The position numbers and the translations under genes were made by a program. Shown in pieces: positions 8,185 to 16,803 of a stretch of 64,000 nt of DNA. Every line of letters begins with the position of its first letter. The stretch's first letter is position 1. The DNA is from Phenylobacterium sp. (GTDB lineage: Bacteria > Pseudomonadota > Alphaproteobacteria > Caulobacterales > Caulobacteraceae), in assembly GCA_020401865.1 (NCBI GenBank), contig JADCAS010000004.1, positions 1-64,000 of the forward strand, given 5' to 3'. The notes beneath the pieces are model-generated. The model was not told the origin of the DNA and ran no database searches. It worked only from the letters and a program-made list of their open reading frames with translations.

Positions 8185-10329
8185 ATGCAGGTCAGCCCCT
8201 CCCTCGCCGTCGCGGATCTTCTCCACGCCTTCGTGGAACAGGAGCTCCTGCCCGGGACGGGCGTGGAGCCGGCCCGCTTCTGGACCGCCCTCGAGGCCCT
8301 CCTGAAGGACTTCCAGCCGCGCAACCGCGCCCTGCTCGAGCGGCGGGACGCCCTGCAGCTGGAGATCGACGCCTGGTGGACGGCGCGCAAGGGCCAGTCC
8401 TTCGACCTCGCCGCCCAGACCGACTTCCTGACCCGGATCGGCTATCTCCTGCCGGAGCCCGGCCCCTTCACCATCGGCACGCAGAACGTCGACCCCGAGA
8501 TCGCCAGCCTCGCCGGACCCCAGCTCGTGGTCCCGGTTTCGAACGGCCGGTACGCCCTGAACGCCGCCAACGCCCGGTGGGGCAGCCTCTATGACGCCCT
8601 CTACGGCACGGACGCGCTCGAGCCGCCGACAGGCGGCAAGGGCTATGACCCGGTCCGGGGCGGCAAGGTGATCGCCTACGCCAGGGGCGTCCTGGACCGC
8701 GCCGCGCCCCTCGCCGGGGCCTCGCATGTCGACGCCGCGGCCTACGCCATCATCAACGGAGCGCTCTCCGTCACCCTCGCCTCCGGGGCGAAGGTCGCCC
8801 TGGCCGACCCGTCCCAGCTGGCGGGCTGGCGCGGCGAGGCGTCGGCGCCCTCCGCCATCCTGCTGAAGCACAACGGCCTGCACCTGGAGATCCAGGTCGA
8901 CCGGTCGCATAATGTCGGCAAGGACGATCCGGCGGGCGTGTCCGACGTCCTGATGGAATCCGCCCTGACCGCCATCCAGGACTGCGAGGACTCGGTGGCC
9001 GCCGTCGACGCCGAGGACAAGACCGGCGTCTACCGCAACTGGCTGGGCCTGATGCGCGGCGACCTGGCCGCCACCTTCGAGAAGGGCGGGCGCACCGAAA
9101 CCCGGCGGCTGGACGAGGACCGGCGCTATTCCGCCCCCGGGGGCGGCGAGGTCGTGCTGCGCGGCCGCTCCCTCCTGCTGGTGCGCAATGTCGGACACCA
9201 CATGCTGACCGACATGGTCACCCTGGACGGGGCCCCGGTCTATGAGTCCGCCGTCGACGCCCTGATCACGGTGACCGCCGCCCTCCATGACCTGAAGGGC
9301 GCCCGTCGCAACAGCCCGGCGGGCTCGGTCTATGTCGTGAAGCCCAAGATGCACGGGCCGGACGAGGTCGCCCTGGCGGTGAGCCTCTTCGACCAGGTGG
9401 AGGGTGCCCTGGGCCTGGCCCGCAACACGGTAAAGATGGGCATCATGGACGAGGAGCGCCGCACCAGCGCCAACCTCGCCGCCTGCATCGCCGCGGCGAA
9501 GGACCGGATCGTCTTCATCAACACCGGCTTCCTGGACCGGACCGGCGACGAGATCCACACGGCCATGGAGGCCGGCCCCATGGTCCGCAAGGACGCCATG
9601 AAGGCCGAAGGGTGGCTGGCCGCCTACGAGAAGCGGAATGTCGAGATCGGCCTCGCCGCCGGCTTCCCCGGCCGCGCGCAGATCGGCAAGGGCATGTGGG
9701 CCGCCCCGGACATGATGAAGGACATGCTGGCCGCCAAGGTCGGGCATCCGAAGGCCGGCGCCAACACCGCCTGGGTCCCCTCCCCCACCGCCGCCACCCT
9801 GCACGCCCTGCACTATCACGAGGTGGACGTCCCTGCCCTTCAGGCCGGCCTGGCCGGCGGCCCACGCACGGGCCTGGACGCCCTGCTCACCCCGCCCCTG
9901 GCCCGCTCGAACTGGAGCCCCGAGGAGGTCCGCCAGGAGCTGGACAACAACGCCCAGGGCATTCTCGGCTATGTGGTGCGCTGGATCGACCAGGGCGTCG
10001 GCTGCTCCAAGGTGCCGGACATCCACGACGTCGGCCTGATGGAGGACCGCGCCACCCTGCGGATCTCCAGCCAGCACATCGCCAACTGGCTGCACCACGG
10101 GGTCTGCACCGAGGCCCAGGTCCGCGAGACCTTCGCCCGCATGGCGGCGGTGGTGGACGGCCAGAACGCCGGCGACGCCGCCTACTCGCCGATGGCCGGC
10201 CGCCCTGACAGCGTGGCCTTCCAGGCGGCGCTCGAGCTCGTCTTCGAGGGCCGCGCCCAGCCCAACGGCTACACCGAGCACGTCCTGACCCGCCGCCGCC
10301 GCGAGCGGAAGGCCCAGCTGGCGGGGTGA
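8185..10329 (+). CDS. glcB: Malate synthase G (714 aa)
   Basis: Condenses glyoxylate with acetyl-CoA to malate, completing the shunt begun by aceA. The length matches the G isoform (about 720 aa), not the A form (about 530). The N-terminal helical clasp begins at [18 protein letters not shown]. The TIM-barrel core carries [14 protein letters not shown] and [16 protein letters not shown] with the Mg-binding acidic residues. The C-terminal domain has the [21 protein letters not shown] segment. The start is the ATG giving MQVSPSLAV, with AAGG about 11 nt upstream; frames further upstream run into unrelated leader. Confidence 0.96.
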   Translation: MQVSPSLAVADLLHAFVEQELLPGTGVEPARFWTALEALLKDFQPRNRALLERRDALQLEIDAWWTARKGQSFDLAAQTDFLTRIGYLLPEPGPFTIGTQNVDPEIASLAGPQLVVPVSNGRYALNAANARWGSLYDALYGTDALEPPTGGKGYDPVRGGKVIAYARGVLDRAAPLAGASHVDAAAYAIINGALSVTLASGAKVALADPSQLAGWRGEASAPSAILLKHNGLHLEIQVDRSHNVGKDDPAGVSDVLMESALTAIQDCEDSVAAVDAEDKTGVYRNWLGLMRGDLAATFEKGGRTETRRLDEDRRYSAPGGGEVVLRGRSLLLVRNVGHHMLTDMVTLDGAPVYESAVDALITVTAALHDLKGARRNSPAGSVYVVKPKMHGPDEVALAVSLFDQVEGALGLARNTVKMGIMDEERRTSANLAACIAAAKDRIVFINTGFLDRTGDEIHTAMEAGPMVRKDAMKAEGWLAAYEKRNVEIGLAAGFPGRAQIGKGMWAAPDMMKDMLAAKVGHPKAGANTAWVPSPTAATLHALHYHEVDVPALQAGLAGGPRTGLDALLTPPLARSNWSPEEVRQELDNNAQGILGYVVRWIDQGVGCSKVPDIHDVGLMEDRATLRISSQHIANWLHHGVCTEAQVRETFARMAAVVDGQNAGDAAYSPMAGRPDSVAFQAALELVFEGRAQPNGYTEHVLTRRRRERKAQLAG

Positions 10330-10426
10330 GGTGCGGCGCTCAGTCGGCGGCCGTGAATTCGCGCCCAACCGCGGCCAGATTTCTGGGGGGACGCCCGGCG
10401 CCTATGTATTCTGGGTATAGACATTG

Positions 10427-10446
10427 TCCCTACAACGAACTAGGGA
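10427..10446. promoter_or_regulatory. Inverted repeat before the TacA/TacT-like module
   Basis: TCCCTA-N8-TAGGGA, with perfect 6-bp arms, lies 26 nt before the antitoxin ATG, just after a TATAGA-like hexamer (10416-10421). RHH antitoxins usually repress their own promoters, so this is a plausible operator; no footprint evidence is available from sequence. Confidence 0.4.
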
Positions 10447-10471
10447 AAAGGGGTCCCCGGAGTCCGGCTCC

Positions 10472-10765
10472 ATGCCCGCCAAGACCTCTTCCCGCAGCGT
10501 GCGGCCGCGCGATCTCACACTGAACATCCGAACGGATTCGCGACGGCGTAACCTGATCGACAGGGCGGCGGAAGCCTTGGGGCAGACCCGGTCCGAGTTC
10601 ATGCTGGCGGCCGCCTGCCGGGAAGCTGAGAGCGTGCTTCTCGACCAGCGCTTTTTTCTGGTCGATGAGGCGGTGTTCGCCGACTTCCAGGCGCGGATAG
10701 AGGGGGCGGCCCCGAACCCAGTTCTTTCCCAACTCCTCGACACCCCGCCGCCTTGGAAGGGCTGA
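10472..10765 (+). CDS. DUF1778 (TacA-like) ribbon-helix-helix antitoxin (97 aa)
   Basis: A small basic N-terminus leads into an RHH motif: strand LTLNIRTDS, then RRRNLIDRAAEALGQTRSEFMLAAACREAE. This is the DUF1778 signature that ends in helix and a C-terminal toxin-wrapping tail (FFLVDEAVFADFQARIE...). In TacA-type systems the tail neutralises the acetyltransferase toxin and the RHH part represses the operon. The ATG is chosen 16 codons inside a longer frame, because homologues begin just before the basic segment. The next gene starts before this one stops, the usual arrangement for a coupled toxin. Confidence 0.88.
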   Translation: MPAKTSSRSVRPRDLTLNIRTDSRRRNLIDRAAEALGQTRSEFMLAAACREAESVLLDQRFFLVDEAVFADFQARIEGAAPNPVLSQLLDTPPPWKG

Positions 10766-11262
10766 CGCCCCCGCGCGCCCTGGCCTCCGGGGACAGGGTC
10801 GAGGACTTCCGTTCGGGCGAGCCCGCCCTTGACGAGTGGCTGGCTCGCCGCGCCCTTGCCAACGAGACCACCGGGGCCAGCCGCACCTTCGTGATCACAG
10901 ACAGCAAAGGCGTGATCGGCTTCCACGCCCTGGCTACAGGCGCCGTCGCCTTAGCGGAAGCGCCGGGCCGGGTACGTCGAAACATGCCGGACCCCATCCC
11001 GGTCATTGTCCTGGCGCGAATGGCGGTGGACACCCGGTGGCGAGGTCGAGGCCTGGGGCGCGCCCTGGTCCGCGATGCGATCCTGAGGGCCTGCGCCGCC
11101 TCCGAGATCGTCGGCGTCAGGGCCCTGCTCGTGCACGCCAAGTCAGACGCAGCTCACCGATTCTACGTCGAGGCCTGCGGCTTCTCGCCCTCCCCCCTCG
11201 CGCCCATGACCCTGATGGTCAACCTGGCGGACGCCAGGGCGGCTCTGACGACTTCGGGCTGA
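10753..11262 (+). CDS. GNAT acetyltransferase toxin, TacT-like (169 aa)
   Basis: The opening pattern, LASGDRVEDFRSGEPALDEWLARRALANETTGASRTFV, is the TacT family N-terminus. The acetyl-CoA loop is RWRGRGLGRALV and the C-terminal region has AHRFYVEACGF. Known TacT enzymes acetylate charged aminoacyl-tRNA and block translation. No ATG fits: the frame begins at a TTG whose codon lies 13 bases inside the antitoxin gene, giving MEGLTPPRALASGD, which aligns with family N-termini. Low-efficiency initiation plus overlap would keep toxin below antitoxin. Confidence 0.88.
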   Translation: MEGLTPPRALASGDRVEDFRSGEPALDEWLARRALANETTGASRTFVITDSKGVIGFHALATGAVALAEAPGRVRRNMPDPIPVIVLARMAVDTRWRGRGLGRALVRDAILRACAASEIVGVRALLVHAKSDAAHRFYVEACGFSPSPLAPMTLMVNLADARAALTTSG

Positions 11263-11347
11263 GAATGGCCAGCGGCTGGGCGGCCCGAGCGCTATGCTTC
11301 ATCCCGAAATGGCTGCGGCGGAGGACTGGGACGGCGTCAGTCGACAG

Positions 11348-11593
11348 TCACAACGCATCCTCAGGCGAGGGCGCCTCGTCTGCGGCGCGATCGAGAAAGA
11401 CGAGCAGGTCTGAGGGCTGGGCGCCCTCGGCCTTCCCATGCAGGAACTCGGCGGCTGTCTCCATGACGCCCACCTTTTCCGCCACCGCCACGGCGATCCA
11501 TTGGTTCAGGGAGACCCCATCTTCCTTCGCCAATCGCGCAGCTGCCGCCTTGATCGATTGCGGGAGTTTGAGGGGGTAGGAGGTCTTGCTCAT
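11348..11593 (-). CDS. RHH/HicB-like antitoxin (81 aa)
   Basis: The fold reads strand YPLKLP, helix QSIKAAAARLAKEDG, then VSLNQWIAVAVAEKVG, the Arc/HicB C-terminal-type ribbon-helix-helix. A short acidic tail probably contacts the toxin. The ATG overlaps the upstream toxin stop as ATGA, which fixes this start over a GTG two codons earlier. The toxin gene precedes the antitoxin, reversed from most modules but normal for PIN/RHH pairs of this kind. It is convergent with the TacT-like gene. Confidence 0.82.
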   Translation of the reverse strand: MSKTSYPLKLPQSIKAAAARLAKEDGVSLNQWIAVAVAEKVGVMETAAEFLHGKAEGAQPSDLLVFLDRAADEAPSPEDAL

Positions 11594-12012
11594 GACCACA
11601 TTTCCTTCACGAAGGCGCCCGGGGTGATGACCCTTACGCCGAAATTCACGTCCACCCTCCGGAAGTCCCGAGGATTGTGCGTAATCAGGAGCGGTGACCT
11701 GCCATTCGCAGCCGCTTCAAGAACCATTTCGTCAGACGGATCAGGAAGCGTCGGCCGCCAGCGAAAGTGAACCTCAACCGCCTCGGACGCACTGGCGAAC
11801 GCCCCGAGGAATCTCTGGATCTCGGCGGGCGTAAGCCCGTGGACGAGTTGGTGTTCCGGCCGGGTAAGGACCGCCTCATACTCAAGCCAGAGCGGCGTGG
11901 TCACAACCGGACGCAGGTCGCCTTCCGCGACACGCCGCAGGATCAGGTTGCTGGCTCCGGTTCGACTCCGGAGCGCGGCCACCAGCACAGAGGTGTCGAG
12001 CACAGCGCGCAT
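11590..12012 (-). CDS. PIN-domain toxin ribonuclease (140 aa)
   Basis: A PIN-fold endoribonuclease, the toxic half of a type II module. It begins MRAVLDTSVLVAAL with Asp6 of the acidic triad. Further conserved acids are in LPDPSDEMVLEAA (about 90-100) and ITHNPRDFRRVDV (about 115). It belongs to the putative-toxin PIN_3-like group. The start is the ATG with GGAG five bases upstream (GGAGATGTGATG). It is translationally coupled to the antitoxin. Targets cannot be inferred. Confidence 0.86.
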   Translation of the reverse strand: MRAVLDTSVLVAALRSRTGASNLILRRVAEGDLRPVVTTPLWLEYEAVLTRPEHQLVHGLTPAEIQRFLGAFASASEAVEVHFRWRPTLPDPSDEMVLEAAANGRSPLLITHNPRDFRRVDVNFGVRVITPGAFVKEMWS

Positions 12013-12022
12013 CACATCTCCA

Positions 12023-12050
12023 GTGATGTCACATCTTCGGTGATATTACA
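12023..12050. promoter_or_regulatory. Tandem repeat operator candidate of the PIN/RHH module
   Basis: GTGATGTCACA (12023-12033) and GTGATATTACA (12040-12050) are direct copies at 17-nt spacing, and each is itself near-palindromic (GTGATRTYAC). They start 11 bp upstream of the toxin ATG. Two such sites suit two RHH dimers, consistent with autoregulation by the module; binding is inferred. Confidence 0.5.
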
Positions 12051-12089
12051 ATTGGAAGGGCCTCAGGTCTAGCTGAGGGATCGGCGTCC

Positions 12090-12461
12090 CTACCCCGCCA
12101 GGGCCCGGGTGTAGGTCGGAAGGTCGAAATAGTCCTTCCAGAGGGCGATCTTGCCGTCCCTCAGGTGGAAGACGCCGCAGCAGGGCAGCTCGATCCAGCG
12201 CTCGCCCACCCGGATGCGGTCGATGCGCTCGGCGATCACGGTGTCACCGTCGGCGACGAGGGAGACGACCTCCCAGCGGGTCTCGGCCCAGGGGCGGATG
12301 AAGCCGGCGATGAAGCCGCGGATCGTCTCGCGGCCCTGGACCGGGCCGGAGGGCATGTTGTGGTAGACGCCGTCCTGCGTGAACCAGCCGGCCAGCTCAT
12401 CCGGGTCCAGGCGGGGCCAGGCGTTGATGAAGTCGCGGACGGCTTGCGCGGCGGCGGACAT
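12090..12461 (-). CDS. Limonene-1,2-epoxide hydrolase-like / SnoaL-fold protein (123 aa)
   Basis: A small cone-shaped NTF2-fold protein. The family marks are visible: YHNMPSGPVQGRETIRGFI in the first half, then VIAERIDRIRVGE and a final GVFHLRDGKIALWKDYFD. In limonene epoxide hydrolase an Asp-Arg-Asp triad activates water; D and R in ERIDRIR and D in WKDYFD match those positions. The true substrate may be any hydrophobic epoxide or another ring compound. It precedes an exported lipase on the same strand with a 21-nt gap from that gene's stop, so is probably not its operon partner by necessity. Confidence 0.82.
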   Translation of the reverse strand: MSAAAQAVRDFINAWPRLDPDELAGWFTQDGVYHNMPSGPVQGRETIRGFIAGFIRPWAETRWEVVSLVADGDTVIAERIDRIRVGERWIELPCCGVFHLRDGKIALWKDYFDLPTYTRALAG

Positions 12462-12482
12462 ATGAACTCCCGGGCTTGTGGA

Positions 12483-13703
12483 TCAGGCGGGGGGTGGGGT
12501 CGGCAGGGCCTTGCAGTTGCCCGCCACTGGCTTGCCGGCGAAGACCGCCTCCACGAAGGCGGAGGACTCCTTCGTCGAACCGTTCACGGCGCCGGAGTGG
12601 TCGAGGCCCGGATAGATGTGGGACTGGATCGTGCTTCCGGCCCTGCAGGCGTCCGCGGCGAGGCTAAGCTGCATGCCGGGGGGTACATCCCGGTCGTTGG
12701 CGCCGGTTCCCATGAAGATCGGCGTCGGGATCGTCAGGGTCGGATAGCCCATCAGGGCGTAGGCCGGCAGCATGCGCTCGGCCGGATCGACGCGATAGGT
12801 GCGATTGAAAGTCCAGCCCTCCTGGAGGACGCCCCGGGCGAGGTCGCCAAAGCAGCCGGTCCCGGCCTTGCGGGCCAAGGGCAGGGCGGCGTCGGCGACA
12901 TAGTCCTCCAGCCGGAAGCCCGGATCGATCTGTTCCAGCAGGCTGTGGATCAGGAGGTTGTAGCCGAGGGTCGGGTCGACGGCGTCCCGGGGGCGGGCCG
13001 CTTGCAGCACGGTCTGGGCCTCGGGCGAAAAGTAGGGCGTGCCGGTGGCCACGGTCCCGCGGATATCGAGCTCCGGGGCGTAGGCCGGGGCATAGGCCGC
13101 CGTGGCGAAGGCCGCCCCGCCGCCCTGGGACTGGCCGATCAGGACCACCCGGCGCGAGACGGGGAAGCCGCCCTTCTGCACCGCCCGGACGGCATCCAGC
13201 ATGCTGTAGGCCGCCGGTCGGGTGGCGAGGTAGGGATGGCCGCCGGCCACGCCCAGGCCCTGATAGTCGCTGGCGACCACGGCGTAGCCGCGCGCCAGCC
13301 AGAAGGCGAGGTAGGTCTTGTCGCGGGGACTGCGCCCCGCCCAAGAGGGCGCGCAGACGTCCGCCACACCCACCGTGCCATGAGCCCAGGCCAGAAGGGG
13401 CCAACCACCCTTGGGCGGGTCTCCCTTCGGTAGAAAAAGGTCGCCCGAAACGACCACCCGGTCCTTGCCGCCCAGACCGTCCGTGGAGGTGTAGAGGATG
13501 CGCGTGCCCGAGGCGGCGTTCTCCAGGACCAGCTTTTCCGGCAGCGGCTCCTGGCGGAGGAGGCGGCCGGGCTTGCCCTTCACCTTACCGGTCCAGGCGT
13601 AGAACTCCGACACCCCGCCATCCCCCTGGAGGGACGAAGCGGCGAAGGCGGAGGGGGCGGCCAGGACGGCGAGCAGCAGGGAGAGGGCGGCGAAGAGGCG
13701 CAT
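12483..13703 (-). CDS. Exported alpha/beta-hydrolase, secretory lipase-like (406 aa)
   Basis: A Sec signal peptide (MRLFAALSLLLAVLAAPSAFA) leads into a large alpha/beta-hydrolase. The nucleophile elbow is VVLIGQSQGGGAAF near residue 190, with Ser between the two Gln-Gly blocks. A late His is in YPGLDHSGAVN. The domain resembles the LIP/secretory lipase group that hydrolyses lipids and esters outside the cytoplasm. The Asp of the triad probably lies in TGANDRDVPPG near 345. Its cell location implies periplasmic or secreted ester hydrolysis that could feed the monooxygenase and dehydrogenase genes nearby; that link is inference. Confidence 0.84.
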   Translation of the reverse strand: MRLFAALSLLLAVLAAPSAFAASSLQGDGGVSEFYAWTGKVKGKPGRLLRQEPLPEKLVLENAASGTRILYTSTDGLGGKDRVVVSGDLFLPKGDPPKGGWPLLAWAHGTVGVADVCAPSWAGRSPRDKTYLAFWLARGYAVVASDYQGLGVAGGHPYLATRPAAYSMLDAVRAVQKGGFPVSRRVVLIGQSQGGGAAFATAAYAPAYAPELDIRGTVATGTPYFSPEAQTVLQAARPRDAVDPTLGYNLLIHSLLEQIDPGFRLEDYVADAALPLARKAGTGCFGDLARGVLQEGWTFNRTYRVDPAERMLPAYALMGYPTLTIPTPIFMGTGANDRDVPPGMQLSLAADACRAGSTIQSHIYPGLDHSGAVNGSTKESSAFVEAVFAGKPVAGNCKALPTPPPA

Positions 13704-13750
13704 GGCGGACTCCGGAAGACGAGGGGTGCGGGGGCTGGCGGACAGGCTGT

Positions 13751-15568
13751 TCAGGCGAACTCCAGCCCCTCGAACTTGCCGGACTTCCGCCAGCCGTCGA
13801 TGTAGCGGAAGAAGGCGCTGGCCCCGGCCGGATAGCCGACATTGTACTTTGCGCCCGGCCCCAGGGGCTGGCCCTCGTTGTTGTAGTAGCCGGGGGTGCA
13901 GTCGGAGGAGCCCATCATCATCCGGCCCGGGCCGGTCAGCAGCAGGGCGACCCAGGCATCCTGGGCTTCCTGGGTGACCTCGACCCGGGTGGCGCCGCGC
14001 CGCTTCGCCTCCGCCACGATGGTGGCGATAGTCCGGCCGGAGTCCGTCAGGTTGTGGGGTACGTTGGAGATCAGGTTGGCCCCTTGCGTCGGCTGGACGA
14101 AGAAGGCGTTGGGGAAGCCCCGGACATGCAGGCCGTGGAGGGACCGCATGCCGTCGCTCCAGGCCTCGGAGAGCTTCAGCCCACCCACGCCGGTCAGGTC
14201 GAAGCCCGTCCGTCGGGTGTATTCGGTGCCCACCTCGAAGCCCGAGGCGTAGATGATGCAGTCGACGGGGTACTCGACGCCGGCAACGACCACGCCAGTC
14301 TCGGTGATCCGCTCCACACCCTTGCCGTCGGTGTCGATCAAGCGGGTGGAGGGTTCGTTGAAGGCCTGCAGGTAGGCGTCATGGAAGCACGGCCGCTTGC
14401 AGAGCTGGCGGTACCAGGCCTTGAGGTTCTGGGCGGTCTGCCGATCGCCGACGATGGAATCCACCCGGGCGCGAATCTCCTCCATCTTCTCGAAGTCGGA
14501 GTCCTCGAAGGCGGCGAGCATGGACTCGGGGCTCATCTGCCCGGGCGGGATGGTCATGATCTTCTCGCGGATCCGCCGGGACAGGTCGGTCCAGCCATCC
14601 TGGACCAGGTCCTCCTCGGCGCCGCCGCCGGCCTGGTTGTCGGTGAAGTTCTCCAGCCAGCGCTGCTGCCAGCCCGGGGTGGCGATGGAGGCGAACCACT
14701 CCGGGTCGATGGGGGCGTTGGCGCGGACGTCCACCGAGGACGGCGTGCGCTGAAACACGAGCAGCTCGTTGCAGGCCCGGGCCAGGTGCGGGACGCACTG
14801 CACCGCCGTCGCGCCGGTGCCGATGATGGCCACCCGCTTGTCGCCCAGCTTCGAAAGGGGCGCGCCCAAGGGATCGCCGCCGGTGTAGTCGTAGTCCCAG
14901 CGGCTGGTGTGGAAGGAATGGCCACGGAAGCTCTCGATGCCCGGAATGCCCGGCAGCTTGGGCACGTGCAGGGGGCCGGTGCCGGAGCCCAGGAAGCGAG
15001 CGGTGAAGCGGTCGTCCCGGTTGGTGGTGATGATCCAGACGTCGTTCTCCTCGTCCCAGGTGAGGTCCTTCACCTCGGTGTGGAAGAGGGCGTTGTCGTA
15101 GAGGTGGTACTTGCGGCCGATGCGCTGGCACTGCTCGAGGATCTCGGGGGCGTGGGCGTACTTCTCCCGCGGGATGTGACCCGTCTCCTCCAGGAGGGGC
15201 ATGTAGATCATCGAGGCGGTGTCGCACTGGGCGCCGGGATAGCGGTTCCAGTACCAGGTGCCGCCGAAGTCGCCGCCCTTCTCGATGATGCGCACGTCGG
15301 TGATCCCGGCCTCCACCAGGCGGGCGCCGGCGACCAGGCCGGCGAAGCCGCCGCCGATGAAGGCGAACTCCACGTGATCGGTCTTGGGCTCCCGCGGCTG
15401 GAAGGGCGTGTAGGGATCATCGAGATAGCCGGCGAAGACCCCGGCGACCCGGATGTACTGGTCGTTACCGTCGGCGCGCAGGCGCTTGTCCCGCTCGGCC
15501 CGGTACCTGGCCTTCAGGGCCTCCTTGTCGAGGGTGCGGACGGGGGCGGCGTCATCGGCGGGGGGCAT
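13751..15568 (-). CDS. Flavin-containing Baeyer-Villiger-type monooxygenase (605 aa)
   Basis: An FAD/NADPH enzyme that inserts oxygen next to ketones. Two Rossmann motifs appear, [14 protein letters not shown] near residue 70 (FAD) and [12 protein letters not shown] near 235 (NADPH). Between them lies the BVMO fingerprint [12 protein letters not shown] (FxGxxxHxxxW). The ~60-residue N-terminal extension and [14 protein letters not shown] match cyclohexanone/phenylacetone monooxygenase relatives. The start at [10 protein letters not shown] excludes 26 poorly conserved upstream residues. The substrate is unknown: ring ketones or terpenoid ketones would suit the neighbouring epoxide-hydrolase-like and lipase genes. 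Confidence 0.9.
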   Translation of the reverse strand: MPPADDAAPVRTLDKEALKARYRAERDKRLRADGNDQYIRVAGVFAGYLDDPYTPFQPREPKTDHVEFAFIGGGFAGLVAGARLVEAGITDVRIIEKGGDFGGTWYWNRYPGAQCDTASMIYMPLLEETGHIPREKYAHAPEILEQCQRIGRKYHLYDNALFHTEVKDLTWDEENDVWIITTNRDDRFTARFLGSGTGPLHVPKLPGIPGIESFRGHSFHTSRWDYDYTGGDPLGAPLSKLGDKRVAIIGTGATAVQCVPHLARACNELLVFQRTPSSVDVRANAPIDPEWFASIATPGWQQRWLENFTDNQAGGGAEEDLVQDGWTDLSRRIREKIMTIPPGQMSPESMLAAFEDSDFEKMEEIRARVDSIVGDRQTAQNLKAWYRQLCKRPCFHDAYLQAFNEPSTRLIDTDGKGVERITETGVVVAGVEYPVDCIIYASGFEVGTEYTRRTGFDLTGVGGLKLSEAWSDGMRSLHGLHVRGFPNAFFVQPTQGANLISNVPHNLTDSGRTIATIVAEAKRRGATRVEVTQEAQDAWVALLLTGPGRMMMGSSDCTPGYYNNEGQPLGPGAKYNVGYPAGASAFFRYIDGWRKSGKFEGLEFA

Positions 15569-15655
15569 GGGGGTCGTACTCCTGACCTGTTCCTGTGTTT
15601 CCTCTGAGGCCAAGTTTGGCGCCCCTGCGGCGGGAGGCAACCGCAAACCGCGGGC

Positions 15656-16675
15656 CTAGCCCGAAACGGCGGCCCGCCAGGCGGCGTAGGGACCGCGGGA
15701 CAGGACCCGGTCCTGGACGTCCGACAGGGCCTTGTTGACGGCCGTGGTGACCGAGGTGTCCGGATGGACCGGCCGGCGCAGGGGGCGGTCCCCCGCGGGC
15801 AGGGCGATGAGGGCGGCGATGGCGTGGGCCACGTCCATCGGGTCCGACCGGCGCGGGGCGGTCATGGAGGCCCGGGTGATGGCGATGTGCTGGGCGTAGG
15901 CCTGGACCCGCTCCGGTTCGTTCCGGGCGATCATGGCCTCGACCGCCTTGGCGCCGGTCTCCCAGATCCGGGTCGGATAGCCGCCGGGCTGGACGATGGT
16001 CACCTCGACCCCGAGGGGCGCGAGCTCGTAGGCCATGGCCTCGAAGGCGGCTTCCAGCCCCCACTTGCCCGAGCAGTAGCCGCCCATGTTGGGCATGACG
16101 ATCCGACCGAGCTGGGAGGACACCGGAAGGATGAGTCCGGCCTTCCGGGCCCGCATGCCCGGCAGAACGGCGCGGGCCATGCGCAGGCCGCCCAGCAGGT
16201 TGGTCTGGAACTCGGCCTCCATCGCCGCTTCGTCGTGAAGCTCCAGGGGACCGGAAAGGCCGATGCCCGCGTTGGAAACCAGGACATCCAGGCCGCCGCC
16301 GGCCAGACGCTCGGCCTCGGCGACTCCGGCCGCGACCTGCTCCGGGCGGGTGACGTCGATCTCGACCAGGTCGAGCCGACCCGGGAGGCCGCCGGCCTCT
16401 GACTTCAGGGAAACGGCTTCAGGGCGCCGACCGCCCTGCAGGTTGCGCATGGAGGCGATCACGTGGGCGCCGAGACCCGCAAGGTGCAGGGCCGTGAGGC
16501 GGCCGAAACCCGAGCTGGCGCCGGTGATCAGCACCGACCGGCCCTTCAGCGCCCCGGCGGGCAGGACCTCGGCCGCAAGGGCGGGCGCGGCGGCGGCGGC
16601 CAGGGGCGCGGCGGCGGCGGCCAGGGGCGCGACGGCGAGCAGGGCGCGGCGGCTGGGGTGGCTGGATCGGGACAT
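15656..16675 (-). CDS. SDR oxidoreductase with Tat-type leader (339 aa)
   Basis: A classical short-chain dehydrogenase. The cofactor motif is LITGASSGFGRLTAL near residue 52, the NAG motif is SNAGIGLSG, and the catalytic Tyr-Lys pair is YCSGK near 193. Unusually the chain starts with SSHPSRRALLAVAPLAAAAAP, an SRR twin-arginine leader followed by an Ala-rich h-region, partly built from a 21-bp tandem repeat. The start is the ATG at the leader; the longer frame upstream is non-homologous. Tat export would allow a folded NAD(P)-loaded enzyme to reach the periplasm. Substrate unknown. Confidence 0.85.
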   Translation of the reverse strand: MSRSSHPSRRALLAVAPLAAAAAPLAAAAAPALAAEVLPAGALKGRSVLITGASSGFGRLTALHLAGLGAHVIASMRNLQGGRRPEAVSLKSEAGGLPGRLDLVEIDVTRPEQVAAGVAEAERLAGGGLDVLVSNAGIGLSGPLELHDEAAMEAEFQTNLLGGLRMARAVLPGMRARKAGLILPVSSQLGRIVMPNMGGYCSGKWGLEAAFEAMAYELAPLGVEVTIVQPGGYPTRIWETGAKAVEAMIARNEPERVQAYAQHIAITRASMTAPRRSDPMDVAHAIAALIALPAGDRPLRRPVHPDTSVTTAVNKALSDVQDRVLSRGPYAAWRAAVSG

Positions 16676-16803
16676 GGGCTTCCTCCTGAGTTCTGTGGAT
16701 CGCAGATAGGCGCCCTTGCCGAAGGTGCAAAATCCCGTTGGGAAACCCGGACGTCCGGGTATTCTGAAGACAGGGGCGTTCGCGCCCGAAAGAGGAGCCG
16801 CCA

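Noticed and set aside
7891..10368. An 825-codon open frame on the minus strand across malate synthase
   Set aside because: It is an antisense shadow of a confident gene; its composition (Gly/Val/His/Asp-rich, low Lys) and lack of known motifs are typical of GC-rich reverse frames. The same applies to long frames opposite aceA, the BVMO and the large receptor.
16587..16635. 21-bp tandem repeat as a VNTR or regulatory repeat
   Set aside because: It lies within the SDR leader and encodes PLAAAAA copies of a Tat h-region, so coding explains it.
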